From positions 1 to 6,034 of the forward strand of contig DJBQ01000039.1 in NCBI GenBank assembly GCA_002430125.1: a stretch of DNA of 6,034 bases, read 5' to 3'. Made by a program: the position numbers and the translations under genes. The stretch comes from Rhodobacterales bacterium UBA5972. GTDB lineage: Bacteria > Pseudomonadota > Alphaproteobacteria > Rhodobacterales > Rhodobacteraceae. The number at the start of each line of letters is the position of its first letter. Within the stretch, counting starts at the first letter, position 1. The notes below the pieces were generated by a model, which ran no database searches, was not told the DNA's origin, and worked only from the letters and a program-made list of their open reading frames with translations. Below are positions 1 through 5,935 of the stretch, piece after piece.

Positions 1-4
1 ATTA

Positions 5-19
5 AAAGCGAGACGCTTT
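5..19. repeat. Short perfect inverted repeat (AAAGCG / CGCTTT)
   Basis: AAAGCG at 5-10 and CGCTTT at 14-19 are perfect reverse complements with a 3-base spacer. On the minus strand the right-hand arm is followed by only a short T/A stretch (TAAT) before the window edge. It could be the end of a weak terminator for a gene outside the window or a small dispersed repeat, but it is short enough to be chance. The rest of 1-137 shows no supported gene. A 22-codon minus-strand reading frame (105 to 37) has no ribosome binding site and no recognisable sequence. Confidence 0.3.
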
Positions 20-137
20 AGAACGGGCTGTTGGAATTATCGCCCATTCAAGCCAAGCCAGCGATCCGCCACCCGCCCTTGCACCCGCATCGCTTTCCGG
101 GCCATATCATCGGGCCTAACCGAAAGACCCGCCGAAA

Positions 138-1073
138 TTGTCAGCCTTGATCGAAGTCATCCTGCCGGTTTTTATCGTGATTGCCTGTGGTTATATTGCG
201 GTTTTCAAAGGCTTCTTTTCGGATACAGCGATCGACGGCCTGATGCGGTTCAGCCAGAATTTCGCGATCCCGGTTCTGCTGTTTCGCGCCATCTCGACCC
301 TGGATTTGTCGCACGGCTTTGATACCGGGTTGTTGACCTCGTATTACACCGGCTCGATCAGCGTCTTTACACTGGGCATTCTGGGGGCGCGGTATCTGTT
401 CAATCGACCGCTTGAGGATGCCGTCGCCATCGGCTTTTCCGCCTTGTTCGCAAATTCCGTCCTGCTTGGCTTGCCAATCATGGAGCGCGCCTATGGGGCC
501 GCATCCCTTGCGCCAAACTATGCGATTGTATCGCTGCACGCGCCGGTTTGTTACTTTCTGGGCATCACCACGATGGAAGTGATCCGCAATCGCGGTCACG
601 GGTTGCGCGGCACCGCGATTGCCGTCAGCCGCGCAATGTTTCGCAATGTTCTGACCATTGCAATTGCTTTAGGGTTCATCATGAACTTCACTGGGCTTAT
701 CACGCCCGCCCCGATAACCGACGCCATGAACCTGATTGTGCATGCGGCCCTTCCAACCGCCCTGTTCGCGCTTGGCGGCGTGCTTTACCGGTATCGCCCC
801 GATGGCGATTTCCGCGAGGTCGGGTGGGTGTGTTTCTTGTCCCTTGTTGTTCATCCCAGTATCGCGCTGTTCCTGACGACACAGGTGTTTCACCTGCCCA
901 CCGGCTTAGTGCGCGCGGCGGTCCTGACCGCCTCCATGGCGCCGGGGATGAATTCTTACATGTTCGCGAATATGTATGGACGCGCCCGGCGGGTCGCCGC
1001 GACCTCGGTTCTGGTCGGAACCTTGGCTTCAATCCTGTCGGTTACCGTTTGGCTGGCAATTCTGGGCGTTTGA
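138..1073 (+). CDS. AEC-family (auxin efflux carrier-like) secondary transporter
   Basis: This is an inner-membrane permease of 311 residues, the usual size for the AEC family (TC 2.A.69), whose bacterial members move small organic anions or amino-acid-like solutes. It shows about ten hydrophobic segments in two halves. The first half carries NFAIPVLLFRAIS (residues 41-53) and the broken-helix motif FANSVLLGLPIMERAYG (104-120). The second carries ALPTALFALGGVLYRY (204-219) and PGMNSYMFANMYG (269-281), the family's repeated Pro/Gly/Asn crossover elements. The start is TTG at 138: an in-frame stop at 117-119 rules out anything further upstream, and the next in-frame ATG (Met36) would delete the first membrane helix. 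There is no clear Shine-Dalgarno, so translation may be weak. It converges on the ABC operon with a 6-bp gap. The substrate cannot be read from sequence, and a link with the importer is only adjacency. Confidence 0.9.
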   Translation: MSALIEVILPVFIVIACGYIAVFKGFFSDTAIDGLMRFSQNFAIPVLLFRAISTLDLSHGFDTGLLTSYYTGSISVFTLGILGARYLFNRPLEDAVAIGFSALFANSVLLGLPIMERAYGAASLAPNYAIVSLHAPVCYFLGITTMEVIRNRGHGLRGTAIAVSRAMFRNVLTIAIALGFIMNFTGLITPAPITDAMNLIVHAALPTALFALGGVLYRYRPDGDFREVGWVCFLSLVVHPSIALFLTTQVFHLPTGLVRAAVLTASMAPGMNSYMFANMYGRARRVAATSVLVGTLASILSVTVWLAILGV

Positions 1074-1079
1074 ACCCGG

Positions 1080-2321
1080 TCAACCTGGGCTCATCCCCCG
1101 CATACGTTCTGAGCGGCGACGCAGCATTTCCACAAGGCTTAACAGCAGGATCGAGATGATCACCAGAATGGTTGCAACCGCCAGAATGGTCGGGCTGATC
1201 TGTTCACGAATACCCGAGAACATTTGACGCGGGATCGTGCGTTGCTGCACATCAGCCAATTGCAGCACCACGACCACTTCGTCAAACGAAGTGATGAAGG
1301 CAAACAAGCCACCGGAAACCACACCTGGCAGGATCAGCGGCATCTGCACCTTAAAGAACGTCCGGAATGGTCCGGCTCCCATATTAGCGGCCGCGCGGGT
1401 AAGGCTGTTGTCAAATCCAACCAGCGTCGCTGTCACCGTGATAATGACAAACGGCGTGCCCAGCACCGCGTGGGCAAGGATCAGGCCGGTATAGGTTTTG
1501 GCCAGACCCACTTGCGAGAAAAAGTAAAACAGCCCCGACGCGGTGATCACTAAGGGCACGATCATCGGCGAGATCAACACCGCCATGATAAGCCGCCGGT
1601 ACGGCATTTCATCACGACTAAGGCCAATCGCCGCCAGCGTACCAATCGAGGTCGACAATATGGTCGCCCAAATCCCGATCCAGAACGAGTTTTTCACCGA
1701 TCGCACCCATTGGGCGTTTTGCCACATATCGGCCCACCAACCAGTTGCTGCCTCGGGGGCGGTCATGCCGTTCTTTAGAATATCCCAATACCAGCGCAGA
1801 CTGAATCCAGCCGGATCAAGCGACAACATTTCCGGGGTAAAACTGAAATATGGCTCCTGATTGAAACTCAGCGGGATCAGAATAATGATCGGGGTAATCA
1901 GAAACACAAAGATCATGCCGCAGATCACACGGAACGAATAAAACCACAAAACCTCGCGGGTTGTTGAATAAGGCGGCATGTTCAACCGGTAATCCCCAGT
2001 ATGCAGCCACAGGGTCATCCGCCCGATAACGTATCCAACCAGCGCCACCAAAACGCCATAGCCAAGCGACGCAAAAGCGGTTCCAAGCACCAGAAACCCA
2101 AGCGCAACGGCCCAACCGGCGACCTTACGGCTGACAATAAACTGACGCACCAGTGCTGCCGTACCGGCAAAAATCACCAAGCCAGCCACAAAGTAATAAA
2201 AGTAGAGGCTTTTGTCGCCCTGCGCGGTCATCATGCCGACAAGGGCGCCCAAAGCGCCGGGAATGCCGATGGTGAACAAAAGCGGCGGCTGCGGCGGAAT
2301 ATAGCGATAACTTTTTTTCAT
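1080..2321 (-). CDS. PotC-like ABC importer permease with extended N terminus
   Basis: This is a 413-residue inner-membrane permease, the second channel subunit of the importer. The core from about residue 130 to 400 matches the PotC/binding-protein-dependent permease fold: a first helix near 131-152, an extracytoplasmic stretch around 155-207, a helix bundle, and the cytoplasmic EAA loop at 309-333 (RAAANMG ... MPLILPG) that docks on the ATPase. The EAA glutamate is Arg here. E. coli PotC is about 264 residues, so roughly 125 residues are extra at the N terminus; they hold three or four hydrophobic segments (about 13-33, 40-60, 68-105). The ATG at 2319-2321 lies 4 bp after the upstream permease stop. 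A GGGA at 2329-2332, seven bases from the start, overlaps the end of that gene, so the two are probably translationally coupled. A run of seven A follows the start codon. The gene ends 6 bp from the convergent AEC gene, with no visible terminator. Confidence 0.92.
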   Translation of the reverse strand: MKKSYRYIPPQPPLLFTIGIPGALGALVGMMTAQGDKSLYFYYFVAGLVIFAGTAALVRQFIVSRKVAGWAVALGFLVLGTAFASLGYGVLVALVGYVIGRMTLWLHTGDYRLNMPPYSTTREVLWFYSFRVICGMIFVFLITPIIILIPLSFNQEPYFSFTPEMLSLDPAGFSLRWYWDILKNGMTAPEAATGWWADMWQNAQWVRSVKNSFWIGIWATILSTSIGTLAAIGLSRDEMPYRRLIMAVLISPMIVPLVITASGLFYFFSQVGLAKTYTGLILAHAVLGTPFVIITVTATLVGFDNSLTRAAANMGAGPFRTFFKVQMPLILPGVVSGGLFAFITSFDEVVVVLQLADVQQRTIPRQMFSGIREQISPTILAVATILVIISILLLSLVEMLRRRSERMRGMSPG

Positions 2322-2325
2322 GACC

Positions 2326-3576
2326 CTATCCCAGCTTCATATTGTCAATGCCCACAAGCCGGTCATAGACCCAGAACAGGAACATCACGAACACCAGCAA
2401 CACAAGTCCAAGCGCTGCCGCCAAATTCCAGTTCAGCGACCGGCGCATGTGGAAATCGATGATATTTGAAATCATCTGTCCGTCCTGCCCGCCGACCAAT
2501 GCCGGAGTAATATAATACCCGATTGCCAGAATGAACACGAGCAAGGCACCAGCCCCGATCCCCGGTACGCTTTGCGGAAAATAAACCCGCCAAAACGAGG
2601 TCCAGTTGGTGGCACCCATTGATTTGGCGGCGCGAACATAGGACGGCGGAATGGTTTTCATCACCGAATAAAGTGGCAAGATCATGAACGGCATCAGAAT
2701 ATGCGTCATCGAAATCAACGTACCGGTTTTGTTGTAAATCAAGGAAAAGCGATCATCTTCGGCGGCAATCCCGAAAACCACAAACAGATCATTCATCACA
2801 CCCTGACTTTGCAGCATGGCAATCCACGCGGTTGTGCGCACCAAAAGCGATGTCCAGAAGGGCAGCAGCACCAGTATCAACAACAGATTTGAGCTGCGCG
2901 CAGGCAATGTCGACAGCAGATACGCAACCGGATAGCCCAAAAGCAGACACAAAACCGTAACCGTGAACGAAATTTCGAGCGTGCGGAGGAACAGCATCAC
3001 ATGGATGGCACGTTCAGGATCGGTTCGACTGAATGACCCGTCCGCCTCGTATTTGAAATCAAGAGCGTTGGCGATATAGCCCGGATTAAGCCATTTAGAG
3101 GCAATCTTGACGCCGCGCCAAAGTTCAGGATCAGCCCATAACGCGTCATTCGCAATCAGCGCCTCAAGATAGGGCGGCTTCATCTTTGCAGCAGCGCGGG
3201 CTGTTATAGTGAATGTCGATCTTGCACCGGATATTTCACGATTTATCCGCGTTGCAACTTTACCAATGGTCTTGTCTTTACGCACAACGATCAGGTCGGC
3301 GACCATTGCAGCCGCCATTTCCTCGGTTATCGCCGATTTCGCGTCCCAATCAGCCATTGCAGCAGTCGAGTTTGGCATCAATTCAGCATATCGAGGATCG
3401 TAAACACTTTGCCAGAGGAGAACCACGATCGGTATGATAAAGGCCGCGATCACAAAGGCGAGCAGCGGCAAAACCAGACCAAAGGCGCGCACACGACTGC
3501 GAAACAGCGCCCTCGCCAGTTTGCGCCTTAGTGGCGTTCCATCGGCGGCAACAAGCGTATTCGAAGTGTCTGTCAT
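2326..3576 (-). CDS. PotB-like ABC importer permease with large extracytoplasmic insert
   Basis: This is the first channel subunit of the importer, 416 residues, against roughly 275-285 for E. coli PotB. A cytoplasmic N terminus rich in Arg (17-30) precedes helix 1 (about 33-57). Then come about 135 residues of soluble, mixed-charge sequence (about 58-192), predicted to lie outside the membrane. From about 193 on the usual permease core follows. The EAA loop is at 315-339 (RAAKSMGATNWTSFWRVYF, then PQSVPG), again with Arg for Glu, and the last helix is near 388-405. The start is ATG at 3574-3576, with GGAAAA at 3584-3589 seven bases upstream. A TTG five codons earlier (3589-3591) is in frame but overlaps that ribosome binding site and has none of its own. 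It lies 61 bp after the binding-protein stop, across a strong hairpin, and 4 bp before the second permease. Confidence 0.92.
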   Translation of the reverse strand: MTDTSNTLVAADGTPLRRKLARALFRSRVRAFGLVLPLLAFVIAAFIIPIVVLLWQSVYDPRYAELMPNSTAAMADWDAKSAITEEMAAAMVADLIVVRKDKTIGKVATRINREISGARSTFTITARAAAKMKPPYLEALIANDALWADPELWRGVKIASKWLNPGYIANALDFKYEADGSFSRTDPERAIHVMLFLRTLEISFTVTVLCLLLGYPVAYLLSTLPARSSNLLLILVLLPFWTSLLVRTTAWIAMLQSQGVMNDLFVVFGIAAEDDRFSLIYNKTGTLISMTHILMPFMILPLYSVMKTIPPSYVRAAKSMGATNWTSFWRVYFPQSVPGIGAGALLVFILAIGYYITPALVGGQDGQMISNIIDFHMRRSLNWNLAAALGLVLLVFVMFLFWVYDRLVGIDNMKLG

Positions 3577-3583
3577 AGCGCTG

Positions 3584-3589
3584 TTTTCC
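3584..3589 (-). promoter_or_regulatory. Ribosome binding site choosing the ATG start of the first permease
   Basis: GGAAAA on the minus strand lies seven bases before the ATG at 3576. It overlaps the alternative in-frame TTG at 3589-3591, which argues against that TTG as the start. Confidence 0.55.
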
Positions 3590-3600
3590 AATTATAGATT

Positions 3601-3628
3601 GGGCAGGGAACCAATAGGCCCCCTGCCC
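3601..3628 (-). ncRNA. Intercistronic 12-bp RNA hairpin after the binding-protein gene
   Basis: In the minus-strand transcript GGGCAGGGGGCC pairs with GGUUCCCUGCCC around a UAUU loop, giving a 12-bp uninterrupted stem with two G-U pairs. It begins 9 bases after the stop codon of the binding protein. On the plus strand the two wobble positions would be A-C mismatches, so the full stem exists only in the operon transcript. The sequence after it (AAUCUAUAAUU) is not a U-tract, so it is not a classic intrinsic terminator. Hairpins in this place in binding-protein operons, such as malE-malF of E. coli, protect the upstream mRNA from 3' exonucleases and keep the binding protein in excess over the permeases. 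That role is inferred here. Confidence 0.75.
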
Positions 3629-3637
3629 GATTTCAGA

Positions 3638-4714
3638 TCAGAACTTTGCCAACCAAGCGTTGAAACGCTCGTTCAACTCGTCCTGATTGTCAGCCCAAAA
3701 CGCAAAGTCATTCGCCAATGCGTTGGTCAGATTGGCAGCAGCCGTTGGCATATGTGGTGCCATTTGGGTTTTGCCGTCGCTGAACAATCCGACCATCGAA
3801 CCAGAAGACTTACGAGCCGGACCATAGGAAATCCAGCTGGCCTGATCGGCAAGACGTTTGGTGTCAGTGGAATATATCAGGAATTCCATAGCCAGGTCTT
3901 TGTTCTTGGAACCCTTGGGGATTGCCCAAAGGTCGAAATCAAGAATCTGACCATCCCAAACCACAACAAATGGTTTGTTCTCGTTGACAGCTGCGTTGAA
4001 AATACGGCCGTTATAAGCGGTCGTCATCACGACTTCACCGTCAGCCAGCAATTGTGGCGGCTGCGCGCCGGCTTCCCACCAGACAACATTGCCCTTGAGG
4101 GTGTCAAGCTTGGCAAAAGCCCGGTCAACACCTTCGCTGGTGCGAAGCATCGCGTAAACGTCGCCAGCGGCAACACCATCAGCCATCAGCGCCATTTCAA
4201 GATTGGCCTTTGGGTTCTTACGAAGGCCACGCTTGCCAGGGAAGTTTGCAACATCAAAGAAATCGCTGATCGTTGCAGGGGCTTTGGTCGTGGTGCTGTC
4301 ATACGCAAAAACTGTCGACCAAACGATGCTGGCAACAGCGCAATCATTGATCGCTCCGGCAACAAAGTCATCCTTTGCAGGTGTGCCATCGGCACCAGCT
4401 GGCAGCACAGACGCATCGATTTCTTCAAACAGGCCTTCGTCGCAACCACGAACCGCGTCGGACAGTTCCACGTCAACCAAATCCCAGGTTACATTTCCTG
4501 CTTCGACTTGGGATTTAACTTCGGCGACACCGCCGTTGTAATCTTCGGAAATGATCGTGTTGCCAGTTTCTGCCATCCAGGGCTTGTGATAGGCCTCTAT
4601 CTGCGACTTCGTGTAAGCACCGCCCCACGAAACCACAGTGATCGACCCGGCATTTGCGGTACCGGCAATTAGCGCGGCAACAGCGGCAGCGGTCATCATG
4701 TTCTTAAGTTTCAT
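3638..4714 (-). CDS. Periplasmic solute-binding protein of the polyamine-type ABC importer
   Basis: This is a 358-residue secreted protein of the PotD/PotF-like extracellular binding protein family (COG0687 style). A Sec signal peptide is clear: Lys-rich MKLKN, a hydrophobic stretch at about 7-19, and a likely cut after ANA at residue 22. The mature protein opens with SITVVSWGGAY (24-34), typical of the first strand of this fold. Cys91 and Cys125 are its only cysteines and may form a disulfide. VVWWEAGAQPPQLLADGEV (210-228) and TTAYNGRIFNA (231-241) are hinge-proximal segments, followed by DFDLWAIPKGSKNKD (259-273). No lipobox is present, so it should be soluble. The ATG at 4712-4714 has AAGGAG seven bases upstream, the best ribosome binding site in the window. 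It sits between the ATPase and permease genes, with stem-loops on both sides. Polyamines are the family's usual ligand, but pocket differences leave opine-like or other amino compounds possible. Confidence 0.93.
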   Translation of the reverse strand: MKLKNMMTAAAVAALIAGTANAGSITVVSWGGAYTKSQIEAYHKPWMAETGNTIISEDYNGGVAEVKSQVEAGNVTWDLVDVELSDAVRGCDEGLFEEIDASVLPAGADGTPAKDDFVAGAINDCAVASIVWSTVFAYDSTTTKAPATISDFFDVANFPGKRGLRKNPKANLEMALMADGVAAGDVYAMLRTSEGVDRAFAKLDTLKGNVVWWEAGAQPPQLLADGEVVMTTAYNGRIFNAAVNENKPFVVVWDGQILDFDLWAIPKGSKNKDLAMEFLIYSTDTKRLADQASWISYGPARKSSGSMVGLFSDGKTQMAPHMPTAAANLTNALANDFAFWADNQDELNERFNAWLAKF

Positions 4715-4718
4715 TCAT
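4704..4718 (-). other. Mini-ORF (M-N-E-T-stop) overlapping the binding-protein start
   Basis: The start region reads ATGAATG. The first ATG (4716-4718) opens a four-codon frame ending in TAA at 4704-4706; the second, at 4712-4714, is the real start. AAGGAG is three bases from the first ATG and seven from the second, so spacing favours the second. Probably incidental. Confidence 0.3.
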
Positions 4719-4721
4719 GAT

Positions 4722-4727
4722 CTCCTT
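4722..4727 (-). promoter_or_regulatory. Strong Shine-Dalgarno of the binding-protein gene
   Basis: AAGGAG on the minus strand sits seven bases before the ATG at 4714. This is the best match to the anti-Shine-Dalgarno in the window and fits the high protein output expected of a binding protein. Confidence 0.8.
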
Positions 4728-4756
4728 GTCAAAATAATGCCCATTTACTTCTTGAG

Positions 4757-4784
4757 TCCGGCTGCATTGGGCAATGTCGCCGGA
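4757..4784 (-). ncRNA. Imperfect stem-loop upstream of the binding-protein gene
   Basis: In the minus-strand transcript UCCGGC pairs with GCCGGA (6 bp). A 2x2 internal loop follows, then CAUU pairs with AAUG (4 bp) around a GCCC loop. It lies eight bases after the first hairpin of this gap and about 30 bases before the binding-protein ribosome binding site. No U-tract follows, so termination is unlikely. A part in mRNA processing or in controlling binding-protein expression is inferred. Confidence 0.5.
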
Positions 4785-4792
4785 TTGTCGCA

Positions 4793-4812
4793 AGAGCGCC
4801 GAGCAGCGCTCT
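4793..4812 (-). ncRNA. Stem-loop just after the ATPase stop codon
   Basis: AGAGCGC (4793-4799) and GCGCTCT (4806-4812) are perfect reverse complements separated by six bases. The hairpin starts 11 bases after the ATPase stop codon. The downstream transcript (UGCGACAAU) has no U-run, so it is not a standard terminator and the operon can read through. It may set the 3' end of processed ATPase mRNA or act with the neighbouring stem-loop at 4757-4784. Confidence 0.5.
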
Positions 4813-4823
4813 GCAATTCTGGG

Positions 4824-5915
4824 TCACGCATCTAACGCGCGACAATCCTCTTTGTGCCAGCTGACCTTGGTGCTTTCGCCGACCACAAGATGCTTGTGGC
4901 CCGCCGCATTCGGCACTTTGACGATAAATTGATCGTTGCCCATGACTTTCATCCGGCAACGTATGTGATCGCCCAGATAAATCAGCTCCAATACTTCGGC
5001 ATCAACCGCATTCGCGCCGCTTTTCGCGCCGATATCCACACGCTCGGGCCGGATCGAAAGTGTTGTGTTGCTGCCAATCTCACCGCAATTTACGGCGGTG
5101 GCTTCACCAAGCGTTCCGTCACCGAAATCAACCGAGGCAAAGCCATTTTTGATTGCCCTTACCGTGCCGTTCAAGGTGTTGTTTTCGCCAATAAACTGCG
5201 CCACGAATGCGTTGTCCGGTTTTTCATACAGGTCCGAAGGCGAGGCCAGTTGTTGGATGATACCGTCGTCAAATACTGCGATCCGATCAGACATTGTCAA
5301 CGCTTCGGACTGGTCGTGGGTCACATAAACCACCGTCACCCCAAGGCGTTCGTGGATATGTTTGATTTCATACTGCATATGCTCGCGCAACTGCTTGTCA
5401 AGCGCGCCCAATGGCTCGTCCATCAGCACCAGTTCGGGTTCGAACACCAAAGCCCGCGCCAATGCGATCCGCTGCTGCTGACCGCCTGACAATTGCGCCG
5501 GACGCCGCCCGCCAAACTCGCCCATCTGCACCATATCCAGTGCCTTGGCGACATTGGCTTCACGTTCCGATTTACCCTGGCCACGCACTTCCAGCGGAAA
5601 AGAAAGGTTCTCGTTCACCGTCATATGTGGGAACAATGCGTAATTCTGAAACACCATGCCAATGCCGCGCTTATGCGGCGGGATATTGTTGATCGGGCTA
5701 CCGCCCAACAGAATATCGCCGTGGGTTGCTGTCTCAAAACCAGCCAGCATCATCAGGCAAGTCGTCTTGCCCGAACCCGATGGCCCGAGCATGGTCATGA
5801 ACTCGCCCCTGCCTATGGAAAGGTTAAGGTCTTTGACCACCAGAGTTTCGCCATCATAGCTTTTCTGGACGTGGTCAAACACAACGAAGCCGTCGCCTTG
5901 CGGTGTATTGGTCAA
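4824..5915 (-). CDS. PotA-like ABC transporter ATPase (polyamine/Fe type)
   Basis: This is the energy-coupling ATPase of the importer, cytoplasmic and working as a dimer against the two permeases. All nucleotide-binding motifs are intact: Walker A GPSGSGKT (44-51), Q-loop glutamine in VFQNYALFPHMTV (Gln90), signature LSGGQQQ (142-148), Walker B LVLMDEP (162-168), D-loop GALD (170-173) and switch His200 in YVTHD. A C-terminal TOBE-type domain (about 245-360, with LSIRPERVDI at 286-295) marks the PotA/MalK/FbpC branch. The start is taken as TTG at 5913-5915, because AGGGAG lies seven bases upstream and the resulting 363 residues match the family. The frame is open for 39 more codons upstream, but these lack family resemblance and a ribosome binding site. 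It is the first gene of the operon, so ATPase levels follow the operon promoter directly. Confidence 0.94.
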   Translation of the reverse strand: MTNTPQGDGFVVFDHVQKSYDGETLVVKDLNLSIGRGEFMTMLGPSGSGKTTCLMMLAGFETATHGDILLGGSPINNIPPHKRGIGMVFQNYALFPHMTVNENLSFPLEVRGQGKSEREANVAKALDMVQMGEFGGRRPAQLSGGQQQRIALARALVFEPELVLMDEPLGALDKQLREHMQYEIKHIHERLGVTVVYVTHDQSEALTMSDRIAVFDDGIIQQLASPSDLYEKPDNAFVAQFIGENNTLNGTVRAIKNGFASVDFGDGTLGEATAVNCGEIGSNTTLSIRPERVDIGAKSGANAVDAEVLELIYLGDHIRCRMKVMGNDQFIVKVPNAAGHKHLVVGESTKVSWHKEDCRALDA

Positions 5916-5935
5916 GCTGTTTCTCCCTGAAACAT
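5912..5935 (-). other. Possible seven-residue leader ORF overlapping the ATPase start
   Basis: An ATG at 5933-5935 opens a frame encoding MFQGETA, whose TGA stop (5912-5914) overlaps the TTG start of the ATPase in the sequence TTGA. The frame contains the ATPase ribosome binding site. It has no good ribosome binding site of its own, so it may be chance; if translated it would couple to or compete with ATPase initiation. Confidence 0.25.

Noticed and set aside
37..105. A 22-codon minus-strand frame near the left edge
   Set aside because: It is too short, has no ribosome binding site, and the frame meets a stop codon at 157-159, so it cannot be the end of a longer gene entering from the AEC side.
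3574..3591. TTG start five codons upstream for the first permease
   Set aside because: No ribosome binding site precedes it, and it overlaps the GGAAAA that serves the ATG at 3576.
3434..4672. A 412-codon open frame on the plus strand, antisense to the binding protein and the permease start
   Set aside because: It lies opposite two clearly real genes, crosses their intergenic hairpin, has no family resemblance, and is Cys/Arg/His-rich in the way of a shadow frame.
4724..4732. TTGACA directly before the binding-protein ribosome binding site as a -35 box
   Set aside because: A -10 at the right distance would lie inside the coding sequence, and the bases there (ACTTAA) match only two of six consensus positions.
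4854..5489. A 211-codon plus-strand frame antisense to the ATPase
   Set aside because: It mirrors the ATPase coding sequence, with no membrane, signal or domain pattern of its own.
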